The notes under the pieces were generated by a model. That model saw only the letters and a program-made list of their open reading frames with translations, did no database searches and was not told the DNA's origin. Shown one piece after another: positions 34,103 through 48,228 of a DNA stretch of 64,000 nt. Where the stretch lies: the NCBI GenBank assembly GCA_036172665.1, contig JAYKNF010000072.1:1-64000 (forward strand), in the 5' to 3' direction. This DNA comes from Prosopocoilus inquinatus (lineage: Eukaryota > Arthropoda > Insecta > Coleoptera > Lucanidae). Made by a program: the position numbers and the translations under genes. Numbering within the stretch: the first letter of the stretch is position 1; each line of letters opens with the position of its first letter.

Positions 34103-35493
34103 GACCTATCGTTTGATAGGCGACAATAAGGGTTTACGTTCGACGCGACCGATTTCGATCATTGCAGCGCCATCTTCGATCGACAAATCGAACCGACGCG
34201 ATTTTCCGTCGCCGCTCGGCGAGACCTTTCGTTTGATGCGCGACAACCCGGGTGTACGTTCGACGCGTCCAGTTTCGATCATTGCAGCGCCATCTTCGAT
34301 CGAAAAATCGAACCGACGCGATTTTCCGTCGCCGCTCGGCGAGACCTTTCGTTTGATACGCGACAACCCGGGTTTACGTTCGACGCGTCCAGTTTCGATC
34401 ATTGCAGCGCCATCTTCGATCGAAAAATCGAACCGACGCGATTTTCCGTCGCCTCTCGGCGAGACCTTTCGTTTGATACGCGACAACCCGGGTTTACGTT
34501 CGACGCGTCCGATTTCGATCATTGCAGCGCCATCTTCGATCGAAAAATCGAACCGACGCGATTTTCAGTCGCCGCTCGGCGAGACCTTTCGTTTGATGCG
34601 CGACAATCCGGGTTTACGTTCGACGCGTCCGATTTCGATCATTGCAGCGCCATCTTCGATCGAAAAATCGAACCGACGCGATTTTCCGTCGCCGCTCGGC
34701 GAGACCTTTCGTTTGATGCGCGACAACCCGGGTTTACGTTCGACGCGTCCAGTTTCGATCATTGCAGCGCCATCTTCGATCGAAAAATTGAACCGACGCG
34801 ATTTTCCGTCGCCGCTCGGCGAGACCTTTCGTTTGATACGCGACAACCCGGGTTTACGTTCGACGCGTCCGATTTCGATCATTGCAGCGCCATCTTCGAT
34901 CGAAAAATCGAACCGACGCGATTTTCCGTCGCCGCTCGGCGAGACCTTTCGTTTGATACGCGACAACCCGGGTTTAAGTTCGACGCGTCCGGTTTCGATC
35001 ATTGCAGCGCCATCTTCGATCGAAAAATTGAACCGACGCGATTTTCCGTCGCCGCTCGGCGAGACCTTTCGTTTGATACGCGACAACCCGGGTTTACGTT
35101 CGACGCGTCCAGTTTCGAACATTGCGTCGCCATCTTCGATCGAAAAATCGAACCGACGCGATTTTCCGTCGCCTCTCGGCGAGACCTTTCGTTTGATATG
35201 CGACAACCCGGGTTTACGTTCGACGCGTCCGGTTTCGATCATTGCAGCTCCATCTTCGATCGAAAAATCGAACCGACGCGATTTTCCGTCGCCGCTCGGC
35301 GAGACCTTTCGTTTGATGCGCGACAATCCGGGTTTACGTTCGACGCGTCCGATTTCGATCATTGCAGCGCCATCTTCGATCGAAAAATCGAGCCGACGCG
35401 ATTTTCCGTCGCCGCTCGGCGAGACCTTTCGTTTGATACGCGACAACCCGGGTTTATGTTCGCCGCGACCGATTTCGATCATTGCGGCACCAT
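34103..35493 (+). repeat. Satellite array A15, fused 12-monomer/pre-L type (1391 bp)
   Basis: Follows the A2 series through the tttaag copy with ttgaacc (about 35030), then switches to the A3 order at the gaacattgcgtcg copy and ends at position 71 against L5. Same type of spacer-losing fusion as A8, but with a different crossover point. Confidence 0.94.
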
Positions 35494-36690
35494 AGGAACC
35501 CCTTAAGTACACTTTTCCGAGTTTCTTTTCTTATATATGACAAGTGGGATCCGCTACGCTCCGCCCACTTGTGGGTATGAACAGAGGCTTGTGTGGACAG
35601 AGGCTTTGTATAGACGGAGGTTTCGTTTGGACGGAAGAGGTGAGAGCGCTGCGCGCTGTTTGGGCCGCTAGCCTTTGGGGGCTCGCGGCACCTAGGTACT
35701 TGGAAGAATGTTGGAAAACTTTAAGAATTAATTTTTCTAATTTTCGAAATTTTGAGTATTTTTCCCCAATTTTTTCAATTTTTCCGTCTCCTAATTTTTA
35801 CATTTTTTTTCGCCGTCTGGGTTGGCCTCGCTTGGGTTGGCGTCGGTTGGGTTCACCTTGAACAATTTTACAGAAGAAAGGGAAGGAAAGTTTAAGAAAA
35901 AGTGAGAAAAATTGTTGGAAAACTTAAGAAATCGGTTTCCTTAATTTTTAGAATTTTTTCCTATTTTTTTCGATTTTTTCAATTTTTTCCCGAAATTTTG
36001 AATATTTTTCCCCAATTTTTTCAATTTTTCCGTTCTCCTAATTTTTAAATTTTTTTTCGCCGTCTGGGTTGGCCTCGCTTGGGTTGGCGTCGGTTGGGTT
36101 GATCTTGAACAATTTTCGAAAAAAAGTGAAGGAAAATGTGAGAAGTGATGAAATGTTTTAAAAAAGTTGGCAAACTTAAGAAATCCGTTTCCCTAATTTT
36201 TAGAATTCTTGTCGATTTTTCTCGATTTTTTTAAATTTCCCCCCGAAATTTTGAATATTTTTCCCCAGTTTTTTTAATTTTTCCGTTCTCTTAATTTTTA
36301 ATTTTTTAAAATTTTTATCGATTTTTTTCAATTTTTTCCCTTAAATTTCCCGCTTTAATTGCCGGCCGGAGAGCGAACGAATCGACCTCCCCGCGCTCGC
36401 ATTTTTTTTTAATCACAAACGAACATCCAAAGCCTCCTTTATTCATCTATTTACGTAATATGTACGGTCGAAATTATGTTCGAACGCGTCCCCGCGGCGA
36501 AAGCGATCGCGTCAGCGGCTTTAGATTAGGTCACGTTCGACCGGCTGCGCACGTACTCCCTCCGCCGCCGGGCCGACTGCCGGCGTAACACGACACACGC
36601 GAAAGAGTTCGCGCGTCGCTTTCAGGTTAGATCACTGTCGATAGGCACCACGCCCCCCTCTCCCTTCCGACCACCGGTGCTCCGGCCCCC
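35494..36690 (+). repeat. Long spacer L5 (1197 bp)
   Basis: L1-type bases (ccccagttttttt, ggctgcgcac, gcaccacg). TATA-like element at 35531. Confidence 0.94.
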
Positions 36691-39062
36691 CGACAATCCG
36701 GGTTTACGTTCGACGCGTCCGATTTCGATCATTGCAGCGCCATCTTCGATCGAAAAATCGAACCGACGCGATTTTCCGTCGCCGCTCGCCTAGACCTTTC
36801 GTTTGATACGCGACAAATCGGGTTTACGTTCGACGCGTCCGATATCGATCATTGCAGCGCCATCTTCGATCGAAAAATCGAACCGATGCGATTTTCCGTC
36901 GCCGCTCGGCGAGACCTTTCGTTTGATGCGCGACAACCCGGGTTTACGTTCGACGCGTCCAGTTTCGATCATTGCAGCGCCATCTTCGATCGAAAAATCG
37001 AACCGACGCGATTTTCCGTCGCCGCTCGGCGAGACCTTTCGTTTGATACGCGACAACCCGGGTTTACGTTCGACGCGTTCGATTTCGATCATTGCAGCGC
37101 CATCTTCGATCGAAAAATCGAACCGACGCGATTTTCCGTCGTCGCTCGGCGAGACCTTTCGTTTGATGCGCGACAACCCGGGTTTACGTTCGACGCATCC
37201 AGTTTCGATCATTGCAGCGCCATCTTAGATCGAAAAATGAACCGACGCGATTTTCCGTGCCCGCTCGGCGAGACCTTTCGTTTGATGCGCGACAACCCGG
37301 GTTTACGTTCGACGCGTCCAGTTTCGATCATTGCAGCGCCATCTTCGATCGAAAATTCGAACCGACGCGATTTTCCGTCGCCGCTCGGCGAGACCTTTCG
37401 TTTGATACGCGACAATACGGGTTTACGTTCGACGCGTCCGATTTCGATCATTGCAGCGCCATCTTCGATCGAAAAATCGAACCGACGCGATTTTCCGTCG
37501 CCGCTCGGCGAGACCTTTCGTTTGATGTGCGACAACCCGGGTTTACGTTCGACGCGTTCGATTTCGATCATTGCAGCGCCATCTTCGATCGAAAAATTGA
37601 ACCGACGCGATTTTCCGTCGTCGCTCGGCGAGACCTTTCGTTTGATGCGCGACAACCTGGGTTTACGTTCGACGCGTCCAGTTTCGATCATTGCAGCGCC
37701 ATCTTCGATCGAAAAATCGAACCGACGCGATTTTCCGCCGCCGCTCGGCGAGACCTTTCGTTTGATACGCGACAATCCGGGTTTACGTTCGACGCGTCCG
37801 ATTTCGATCATTGCAGCGCCATCTTCGATCGAAAAATCGAACCGAAGCGATTTTCCGCCGCCGCTCGGCGAGACCTTTCGTTTGAGACGCGACAATCCGG
37901 GTTTACGTTCGACGCGTCCGATTTCGATCATTGCAGCGCCATCTTAGATCGAAAAATCGAACCGACGCGATTTTCCGTCGCCGCTCGGCGAGACCTTTCG
38001 TTTGATACGCGACAATCCGGGTTTACGTTCGACGAGTCCGATTTCGATCATTGCAGCGCCATCTTCGATCGAAAAATCGAACCGACGCGATTTTCCGTCG
38101 CCGCTCGGCGAGACCTTTCGTTTGATACGCGACAACCCGGGTTTACGTTCGACGCGACCAGTTTCGATCATTGCAGCGCCATCTTCGATCGAAAAATCGA
38201 ACCGACGCGATTTTCCGTCGCCGCTCGGCGAGACCTTTCGTTTGATACGCGACAATCCGGGTTTACGTTCGACGCGTCCGATTTCGATCATTGCAGCGCC
38301 ATCTTCGATCGAAAAATCGAACCGACGCGATTTTCCATCGCCGCTCGGCTAGACCTCTCGTTTGATACGCGACAACCCGGGCTTACGATCGACGCGTCCA
38401 ATTTCGATCATTGCAGCGCCATCTTCGATCGAAAAATCGAAAAGACGCGATTTTCCGTCGCTGCTCGGCGAGACCTTTCGTTTGATACGCGACAACCCGG
38501 GTTTACGTTCGACGCGTCCGATTTCGATCATTGCAGCGCCATCTTCGATCGAAAAATCGAACGGACGCGATTTTCCGTCGCCGCTCGGCGAGACCTTTCG
38601 TTTGATGCGCGACAACGCGGGTTTACGTTCGACGCGTTCAGTTTCGATCATTGCAGCGTCATCTTCGATCGAAAGATCGAACCGACGCGATTTTCCGTCG
38701 CCGCTCGGCGAGACCTTTCGTTTGATACGCGACAACCCGGGTTTACGTTCGACGCGTCCGATTTCGATCATTGCATCGCCATCTTCGATCGAGAAATCGA
38801 ACCGACGCGATTTTCCGTCGCCGCGCGGCGAGACCTTTCGTTTGATACGCGATAACCCGGGTTTACGATCGACGCGTCCAGTTTCGATCATTGCAGCGCC
38901 ATCTTCTATCGAAAAATCGAACCGACGCGATTTTCCGTCGCCGCTCGGCGAGACCTTTCGTTTGATGCGCGACAACCCGGGTTTACGTTCGACGCGTCCG
39001 ATTTCGATCATTGCAGCGCCATCTTCGATCGAAAAATCGAACCGACGCGATTTTCCGTCGCC
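36691..39062 (+). repeat. Satellite array A16, post-L type (2372 bp)
   Basis: Same length and copy order as A4. Private changes: cgcctagacc near 36790 (adds a stop), cttagatcg near 37945 and gacgagtcc near 38032 (both shared with A13), gaaaagacgcg near 38440, and cttctatcg near 38905. The A4-like ggctagacc recurs near 38350. Confidence 0.96.
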
Positions 39063-39579
39063 CAACCCCCCCCCCCCCCCCCCCCCTCCCCATCCTATCT
39101 CCGGGGCTACGGCCCCTCGACTGGCCGTACAGATATAATATTATATATGTCAAGTGTCAAGGTTTCCTTACTGCTCGTGTCGCGCGATCGTTGCCAACCA
39201 ACCCTCGTCGATCCCATCTTTTACGCGGCGGCAAATTCAAATGAGCTCCGTCAAAATCTCGACGCGTTCGGTCGAGCGTACACGCGACGGCACAATGCAA
39301 ATCGTGAAGAATTTAACCGGCAAAACGACGCCGCCGCCGCCGCCGCGATCGTCTTATAACCTTTTTTCCGATTGCCGGAGTAACATCGGAGAAATGGAAT
39401 TTGGAGGTTTTCCGTTGTTTTTAACACTTACTTTTTTTCAGTTGAAACACTTTCACTGTTACACACGCGTTCGTGTCACATTTTCGATATCACCCCTTAT
39501 ATCTCTCGCCATGTGGTAAACGTTACGTTCGTAAAGCTACTTTCTTCTACGTCGGAAAGAATTCGACGCGATCGATTTA
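39063..39579 (+). repeat. Short spacer S11 (Sb2, 517 bp)
   Basis: Longest poly-C of the window: 21 C, then T and four C. Same head structure as S3 (no caacaa). TATA-like 16-mer at 39141-39156. Confidence 0.93.
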
Positions 39580-40010
39580 GACCTTTCGTTTGATAGGCGA
39601 CAATCCGGGTTTATGTTCGACGCGTCCGATTTCGATCATTGCAGCGCCATCTTCGATCGAAAAATCGAACCGACGCGATTTTCCGTCGCCTCTCGGCGAG
39701 ACCTTTCGTTTGATATGCGACAACCCGGGTTTACGTTCGACGCGTCCGGTTTCGATCATTGCAGCTCCATCTTAGATCGAAAAATCGAACCGACGCGATT
39801 TTCCGTCGCCGCTCGGCGAGACCTTTCGTTTGATGCGCGACAATCCGGGTTTACGTTCGACGCGTCCGATTTCGATCATTGCAGCGCCATCTTCGATCGA
39901 AAAATCGAGCCGACGCGATTTTCCGTCGCCGCTCGGCGAGACCTTTCGTTTGATACGCGACAACCCGGGTTTATGTTCGCCGCGACCGATTTCGATCATT
40001 GCGGCACCAT
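39580..40010 (+). repeat. Satellite array A17, shortened pre-L type (431 bp, 3.6 monomers)
   Basis: As A5 but 240 bp (two monomers) shorter: the tgatccgcg and gaacattgcgtcg copies are gone. Keeps the cttagatcg stop near 39775. Confidence 0.95.
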
Positions 40011-41207
40011 AGGAACCCCTTAAGTACACTTTTCCGAGTTTCTTTTCTTATATATGACAAGTGGGATCCGCTACGCTCCGCCCACTTGTGGGTATGAACA
40101 GAGGCTTGTGTGGACAGAGGCTTTGTATAGACGGAGGTTTCGTTTGGACGGAAGAGGTGAGAGCGCTGCGCGCTGTTTGGGCCGCTAGCCTTTGGGGGCT
40201 CGCGGCACCTAGGTACTTGGAAGAATGTTGGAAAACTTTAAGAATTAATTTTTCTAATTTTCGAAATTTTGAGTATTTTTCCCCAATTTTTTCAATTTTT
40301 CCGTCTCCTAATTTTTACATTTTTTTTCGCCGTCTGGGTTGGCCTCGCTTGGGTTGGCGTCGGTTGGGTTCACCTTGAACAATTTTACAGAAGAAAGGGA
40401 AGGAAAGTTTAAGAAAAAGTGAGAAAAATTGTTGGAAAACTTAAGAAATCGGTTTCCTTAATTTTTAGAATTTTTTCCTATTTTTTTCGATTTTTTCAAT
40501 TTTTTCCCGAAATTTTGAATATTTTTCCCCAATTTTTTCAATTTTTCCGTTCTCCTAATTTTTAAATTTTTTTTCGCCGTCTGGGTTGGCCTCGCTTGGG
40601 TTGGCGTCGGTTGGGTTGATCTTGAACAATTTTCGAAAAAAAGTGAAGGAAAATGTGAGAAGTGATGAAATGTTTTAAAAAAGTTGGCAAACTTAAGAAA
40701 TCCGTTTCCCTAATTTTTAGAATTCTTGTCGATTTTTCTCGATTTTTTTAAATTTCCCCCCGAAATTTTGAATATTTTTAACCAATTTTTTTAATTTTTC
40801 CGTTCTCTTAATTTTTAATTTTTTAAAATTTTTATCGATTTTTTTCAATTTTTTCCCTTAAATTTCCCGCTTTAATTGCCGGCCGGAGAGCGAACGAATC
40901 GACCTCCCCGCGCTCGCATTTTTTTTTAATCACAAACGAACATCCAAAGCCTCCTTTATTCATCTATTTACGTAATATGTACGGTCGAAATTATGTTCGA
41001 ACGCGTCCCCGCGGCGAAAGCGATCGCGTCAGCGGCTTTAGATTAGGTCACGTTCGACCGGCGGCGCACGTACTCCCTCCGCCGCCGGGCCGACTGCCGG
41101 CGTAACACGACACACGCGAAAGAGTTCGCGCGTCGCTTTCAGGTTAGATCACTGTCGATAGGCAGCACGCCCCCCTCTCCCTTCCGACCACCGGTGCTCC
41201 GGCCCCC
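40011..41207 (+). repeat. Long spacer L6 (1197 bp)
   Basis: Intermediate type: ggcggcgcac like L2, but gcagcacgccccc without the L2 cacctc. Private tttttaaccaattttt in the third AT-rich unit, where the others have tttttcccca. TATA-like element at 40048. Confidence 0.94.
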
Positions 41208-43339
41208 CGACAATCCGGGTTTACGTTCGACGCGTCCGATTTCGATCATTGCAGCGCCATCTTCGATCGAAAAATCGAACCGACGCGATTTTCCGTCGCC
41301 GCTCGCCGAGACCTTTCGTTTGATACGCGACAACCCGGGTTTACGTTCGACGCGTCCGATATCGATCATTGCAGCGCCATCTTCGATCGAAAAATCGAAC
41401 CGATGCGATTTTCCGTCGCCGCTCGGCGAGACCTTTCGTTTGATGCGCGACAACCCGGGTTTACGTTCGACGCGTCCAGTTTCGATCATTGCAGCGCCAT
41501 CTTCGATCGAAAAATCGAACCGACGCGATTTTCCGTCGCCGCTCGGCGAGACCTTTCGTTTGATACGCGACAACCCGGGTTTACGTTCGACGCGTTCGAT
41601 TTCGATCATTGCAGCGCCATCTTCGATCGAAAAATCGAACCGACGCGACTTTCCGTCGTCGCTCGGCGAGACCTTTCGTTTGATGCGCGACAACCCGGGT
41701 TTACGTTCGACGCATCCAGTTTCGATCATTGCAGCGCCATCTTAGATCGAAAAATGAACCGACGCGATTTTCCGTGCCCGCTCGGCGAGACCTTTCGTTT
41801 GATGCGCGACAACCCGGGTTTACGTTCGACGCGTCCAGTTTCGATCATTGCAGCGCCATCTTCGATCGAAAATTCGAACCGACGCGATTTTCCGTCGCCG
41901 CTCGGCGAGACCTTTCGTTTGATACGCGACAATACGGGTTTACGTTCGACGCGTCCGATTTCGATCATTGCAGCGCCATCTTCGATCGAAAAATCGAACC
42001 GACGCGATTTTCCGTCGCCGCTCGGCGAGACCTTTCGTTTGATGTGCGACAACCCGGGTTTACGTTCGACGCGTCCAGTTTCGATCATTGCAGCGCCATC
42101 TTCGATCGAAAAATCGAACCGACGCGATTTTCCGCCGCCGCTCGGCGAGACCTTTCGTTTGATACGCGACAATCCGGGTTTACGTTCGACGCGTCCGATT
42201 TCGATCATTGCAGCGCCATCTTCGATCGAAAAATCGAACCGAAGCGATTTTCCGCCGCCGCTCGGCGAGACCTTTCGTTTGAGACGCGACAATCCGGGTT
42301 TACGTTCGACGCGTCCGATTTCGATCATTGCAGCGCCATCTTCGATCGAAAAATCGAACCGACGCGATTTTCCGTCGCCGCTCGGCGAGACCTTTCGTTT
42401 GATGCGCGACAACCCGGGTTTACGTTCGACGCGTCCAATTTCGATCATTGCAGCGCCATCTTCGATCGAAAAATCGAACCGACGCGATTTTCCGTCGCCG
42501 CTCGGCGAGACCTTTCGTTTGATACGCGACAATACGGGTTTACGTTCGACGCGTCCGATTTCGATCATTGCAGCGCCATCTTCGATCGAAAAATCGAACC
42601 GACGCGATTTTCCGTCGCCGCTCGGCGAGACCTTTCGTTTGATGTGCGACAACCCGGGTTTACGTTCGACGCGTCCAGTTTCGATCATTGCAGCGCCATC
42701 TTCGATCGAAAAATCGAACCGACGCGATTTTCCGCCGCCGCTCGGCGAGACCTTTCGTTTGATACGCGACAATCCGGGTTTACGTTCGACGCGTCCGATT
42801 TCGATCATTGCAGCGCCATCTTCGATCGAAAAATCGAACCGAAGCGATTTTCCGCCGCCGCTCGGCGAGACCTTTCGTTTGATACGCGACAATCCGGGTT
42901 TACGTTCGACGCGTCCGATTTCGATCATTGCAGCGCCATCTTCGATCGAAAAATCGAACCGACGCGATTTTCCGTCGCCGCTCGGCGAGACCTTTCGTTT
43001 GATACGCGACAATCCGGGTTTACGTTCGACGCGTCCGATTTCGATCATTGCAGCGCCATCTTCGATCGAAAAATCGAACCGACGCGATTTTCCGTCGCCG
43101 CTCGGCGAGACCTTTCGTTTGATACGCGACAACCCGGGTTTACGTTCGACGCGTCCGGTTTCGATCATTGCAGCGCCATCTTCGATCGAAAAATCGAACC
43201 GACGCGATTTTCCGTCGCCGCTCGGCGAGACCTTTCGTTTGATACGCGACAACCCGGGTTCACGTACGACGCGTCCGATTTCGATTATTGCAGCGCCATC
43301 TTCGATCGAAAAATCGAACCGATGCGATTTTCCGTCGCC
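41208..43339 (+). repeat. Satellite array A18, post-L type (2132 bp, 17.8 monomers)
   Basis: A6-like series with two tandem rounds of the aatacggg / tgatgtgcg / ccgccgccg / ccgaagcg group. The 119-bp copy is at about 41755. Private cgcgactttcc near 41649. Confidence 0.95.
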
Positions 43340-43843
43340 CAACAACCCCCCCCCAATCCGATCTCCGGGGCTACGGCCCCTCGACTGGCCGTACAGATAT
43401 AATATTATATATGTCAAGTGTCAAGGTTTCCTTACTGCTCGTGTCGCGCGATCGTTGCCAACCAACCCTCGTCGATCCCATCTTTTACGCGGCGGCAAAT
43501 TCAAATGAGCTCCGTCAAAATCTCGACGCGTTCGGTCGAGCGTACACGCGACGGCACAATGCAAATCGTGAAGAATTTAACCGGCAAAACGACGCCGCCG
43601 CCGCCGCCGCGATCGTCTTATAACCTTTTTTCCGATTGCCGGAGTAACATCGGAGAAATGGAATTTGGAGGTTTTCCGTTGTTTTTAACACTTACTTTTT
43701 TTCAGTTGAAACACTTTCACTGTTACACACGCGTTCGTGTCACATTTTCGATATCACCCCTTATATCTCTCGCCATGTGGTAAACGTTACGTTCGTAAAG
43801 CTACTTTCTTCTACGTCGGAAAGAATTCGACGCGATCGATTTA
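43340..43843 (+). repeat. Short spacer S12 (Sb2 body, 504 bp)
   Basis: Poly-C run of 9 preceded by caacaa as in Sa, joined to the Sb2 body (ctgctcgtg, gattgccgg). The head therefore differs from S3 and S11. TATA-like 16-mer at 43405-43420. Confidence 0.92.
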
Positions 43844-44514
43844 GACCTTTCGTTTGATAGGCGACAATCCGGGTTTATGTTCGACGCGTCCGATTTCGAT
43901 CATTGCAGCGCCATCTTCGATCGAAAAATCGAACCGACGCGATTTTCCGTCGATGCTCGGCGAGACCTTTCGTTTGATGCGCGACAACCCGGGTTTACGT
44001 TCGACGCGTCCAGTTTCGATCATTGCAGCGCCATCTTCGATCGAAAAATCGAACCGACGCGATTTTCCGTCGCCGCTCGGCGAGACCTTTCGTTTGATCC
44101 GCGACCACCCGGGTTTACGTTCGACGCGTCCAGTTTCGAACATTGCGTCGCCATCTTCGATCGAAAAATCGAACCGACGCGATTTTCCGTCGCCTCTCGG
44201 CGAGACCTTTCGTTTGATATGCGACAACCCGGGTTTACGTTCGACGCGTCCGGTTTCGATCATTGCAGCTCCATCTTAGATCGAAAAATCGAACCGACGC
44301 GATTTTCCGTCGCCGCTCGGCGAGACCTTTCGTTTGATGCGCGACAATCCGGGTTTACGTTCGACGCGTCCGATTTCGATCATTGCAGCGCCATCTTCGA
44401 TCGAAAAATCGAGCCGACGCGATTTTCCGTCGCCGCTCGGCGAGACCTTTCGTTTGATACGCGACAACCCGGGTTTATGTTCGCCGCGACCGATTTCGAT
44501 CATTGCGGCACCAT
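43844..44514 (+). repeat. Satellite array A19, pre-L type (671 bp)
   Basis: Matches A5 (gtcgatgctcgg, cttagatcg near 44277), with a private gcgaccacccggg near 44104 that breaks the AACCCGGGTT palindrome in that copy. Confidence 0.96.
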
Positions 44515-45711
44515 AGGAACCCCTTAAGTACACTTTTCCGAGTTTCTTTTCTTATATATGACAAGTGGGATCCGCTACGCTCCGCCCACTTGTGTGTATG
44601 AACAGAGGCTTGTGTGGACAGAGGCTTTGTATAGACGGAGGTTTCGTTTGGACGGAAGAGGTGAGAGCGCTGCGCGCTGTTTGGGCCGCTAGCCTTTGGG
44701 GGCTCGCGGCACCTAGGTACTTGGAAGAATGTTGGAAAACTTTAAGAATTAATTTTTCTAATTTTCGAAATTTTGAGTATTTTTCCCCAATTTTTTCAAT
44801 TTTTCCGTCTCCTAATTTTTACATTTTTTTTCGCCGTCTGGGTTGGCCTCGCTTGGGTTGGCGTCGGTTGGGTTCACCTTGAACAATTTTACAGAAGAAA
44901 GGGAAGGAAAGTTTAAGAAAAAGTGAGAAAAATTGTTGGAAAACTTAAGAAATCGGTTTCCTTAATTTTTAGAATTTTTTCCTATTTTTTTCGATTTTTT
45001 CAATTTTTTCCCGAAATTTTGAATATTTTTCCCCAATTTTTTCAATTTTTCCGTTCTCCTAATTTTTAAATTTTTTTTCGCCGTCTGGGTTGGCCTCGCT
45101 TGGGTTGGCGTCGGTTGGGTTGATCTTGAACAATTTTCGAAAAAAAGTGAAGGAAAATGTGAGAAGTGATGAAATGTTTTAAAAAAGTTGGCAAACTTAA
45201 GAAATCCGTTTCCCTAATTTTTAGAATTCTTGTCGATTTTTCTCGATTTTTTTAAATTTCCCCCCGAAATTTTGAATATTTTTCCCCAATTTTTTTAATT
45301 TTTCCGTTCTCTTAATTTTTAATTTTTTAAAATTTTTATCGATTTTTTTCAATTTTTTCCCTTAAATTTCCCGCTTTAATTGCCGGCCGGAGAGCGAACG
45401 AATCGACCTCCCCGCGCTCGCATTTTTTTTTAATCACAAACGAACATCCAAAGCCTCCTTTATTCATCTAATTACGTAATATGTACGGTCGAAATTATGT
45501 TCGAACGCGTCCCCGCGGCGAAAGCGATCGCGTCAGCGGCTTTAGATTAGGTCACGTTCGACCGGCGGCGCACGTACTCCCTCCGCCGCCGGGCCGACTG
45601 CCGGCGTAACACGACACACGCGAAAGAGTTCGCGCGTCGCTTTCAGGTTAGATCACTGTCGATAGGCAGCACGCCCCCCTCTCCCTTCCGACCACCGGTG
45701 CTCCGGCCCCC
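44515..45711 (+). repeat. Long spacer L7 (1197 bp)
   Basis: L6-like end (gcagcacgccccc), with private tgtgtgtatg near 44593 and catctaattacg near 45467. TATA-like element at 44552. Last L before the inversion breakpoint. Confidence 0.94.
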
Positions 45712-47723
45712 CGACAATCCGGGTTTACGTTCGACGCGTCCGATTTCGATCATTGCAGCGCCATCTTCGATCGAAAAATCGAACCGACGCGATTTTCCGT
45801 CGCCGCTCGCCGAGACCTTTCGTTTGATACGCGACAACCCGGGTTTACGTTCGACGCGTCCGATATCGATCATTGCAGCGCCATCTTCGATCGAAAAATC
45901 GAACCGATGCGATTTTCCGTCGCCGCTCGGCGAGACCTTTCGTTTGATGCGCGACAACCCGGGTTTACGTTCGACGCGTCCAGTTTCGATCATTGCAGCG
46001 CCATCTTCGATCGAAAAATCGAACCGACGCGATTTTCCGTCGCCGCTCGGCGAGACCTTTCGTTTGATACGCGACAACCCGGGTTTACGTTCGACGCGTT
46101 CGATTTCGATCATTGCAGCGCCATCTTCGATCGAAAAATCGAACCGACGCGATTTTCCGTCGTCGCTCGGCGAGACCTTTCGTTTGATGCGCGACAACCC
46201 GGGTTTACGTTCGACGCATCCAGTTTCGATCATTGCAGCGCCATCTTAGATCGAAAAATGAACCGACGCGATTTTCCGTGCCCGCTCGGCGAGACCTTTC
46301 GTTTGATGCGCGACAACCCGGGTTTACGTTCGACGCGTCCAGTTTCGATCATTGCAGCGCCATCTTCGATCGAAAATTCGAACCGACGCGATTTTCCGTC
46401 GCCGCTCGGCGAGACCTTTCGTTTGATACGCGACAATACGGGTTTACGTTCGACGCGTCCGATTTCGATCATTGCAGCGCCATCTTCGATCGAAAAATCG
46501 AACCGACGCGATTTTCCGTCGCCGCTCGGCGAGACCTTTCGTTTGATGTGCGACAACCCGGGTTTACGTTCGACGCGTCCAGTTTCGATCATTGCAGCGC
46601 CATCTTCGATCGAAAAATCGAACCGACGCGATTTTCCGCCGCCGCTCGGCGAGACCTTTCGTTTGATACGCGACAATCCGGGTTTACGTTCGACGCGTCC
46701 GATTTCGATCATTGCAGCGCCATCTTCGATCGAAAAATCGAACCGAAGCGATTTTCCGCCGCCGCTCGGCGAGACCTTTCGTTTGAGACGCGACAATCCG
46801 GGTTTACGTTCGACGCGTCCGATTTCGATCATTGCAGCGCCATCTTCGATCGAAAAATCGAACCGACGCGATTTTCCGTCGCCGCTCGGCGAGACCTTTC
46901 GTTTGATGCGCGACAACCCGGGTTTACGTTCGACGCGTCCAATTTCGATCATTGCAGCGCCATCTTCGATCGAAAAATCGAACCGACGCGATTTTCCGTC
47001 GCCGCTCGGCGAGACCTTTCGTTTGATACGCGACAATACGGGAATACGTTCGACGCGTCCGATTTCGATCATTGCAGCGCCATCTTCGATCGAAAAATCG
47101 AACCGACGCGATTTTCCGTCGCCGCTCGGCGAGACCTTTCGTTTGATGTGCGACAACCCGGGTTTACGTTCGACGCGTCCAGTTTCGATCATTGCAGCGC
47201 CATCTTCGATCGAAAAATCGAACCGACGCGATTTTCCGCCGCCGCTCGGCGAGACCTTTCGTTTGATACGCGACAATCCGGGTTTACGTTCGACGCGTCC
47301 GATTTCGATCATTGCAGCGCCATCTTCGATCGAAAAATCGAACCGACGCGATTTTCCGTCGCCGCTCGGCGAGACCTTTCGTTTGATACGCGACAATCCG
47401 GGTTTACGTTCGACGCGTCCGATTTCGATCATTGCAGCGCCATCTTCGATCGAAAAATCGAACCGACGCGATTTTCCGTCGCCGCTCGGCGAGACCTTTC
47501 GTTTGATACGCGACAACCCGGGTTTACGTTCGACGCGTCCGGTTTCGATCATTGCAGCGCCATCTTCGATCGAAAAATCGAACCGACGCGATTTTCCGTC
47601 GCCGCTCGGCGAGACCTTTCGTTTGATACGCGACAACCCGGGTTCACGTACGACGCGTCCGATTTCGATTATTGCAGCGCCATCTTCGATCGAAAAATCG
47701 AACCGATGCGATTTTCCGTCGCC
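45712..47723 (+). repeat. Satellite array A20, post-L type, shortest (2012 bp, 16.8 monomers)
   Basis: A6-like left half including the aatacgggaatacg copy (near 47037), and an A6-like right end with gattattgc and cgatgcg. Minus-strand frame open for 499 codons up to the 119-bp copy (about 46259). Confidence 0.95.
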
Positions 47724-48228
47724 CAACAACCCCCCCCAATCCGATCTCCGGGGCTACGGCCCCTCGACTGGCCGTACAGATATAATATTATATATGTCAA
47801 GTGTCAAGGTTTCCTTACTGCGCGTGTCGCGCGATCGTTGCCAACCAACCCTCGTCGATCCCATCTTTTACGCGGCGGCAAATTCAAATGAGCTCCGTCA
47901 AAATCTCGACGCGTTCGGTCGAGCGTACACGCGACGGCACAATGCAAATCGTGAAGAATTTAACCGGCAAAACGACGCCGCCGCCGCCGCCGCGATCGTC
48001 TTATAACCTTTTTTCCGATTACCGGAGTAACATCGGAGAAAAGGAATTTGGAGGTTTTCAGTTGTTTTTAACACTTACTTTTTTTCAGTGGAAACACTTT
48101 TTCACTGTTACACACGCTTTCGGGTCACATTTTCGATATCATGCCGTATATCTCTCGCCATGTGGTAAACGTTACGTTCGTAAAGCTACTTTCTTCTACG
48201 TCAGAAAGAATTCGACGCGATCGATTTA
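47724..48228 (+). repeat. Short spacer S13 (Sa, 505 bp)
   Basis: Poly-C run of 8. Private cgtcagaaag near 48201. TATA-like 16-mer at 47788-47803. Confidence 0.93.
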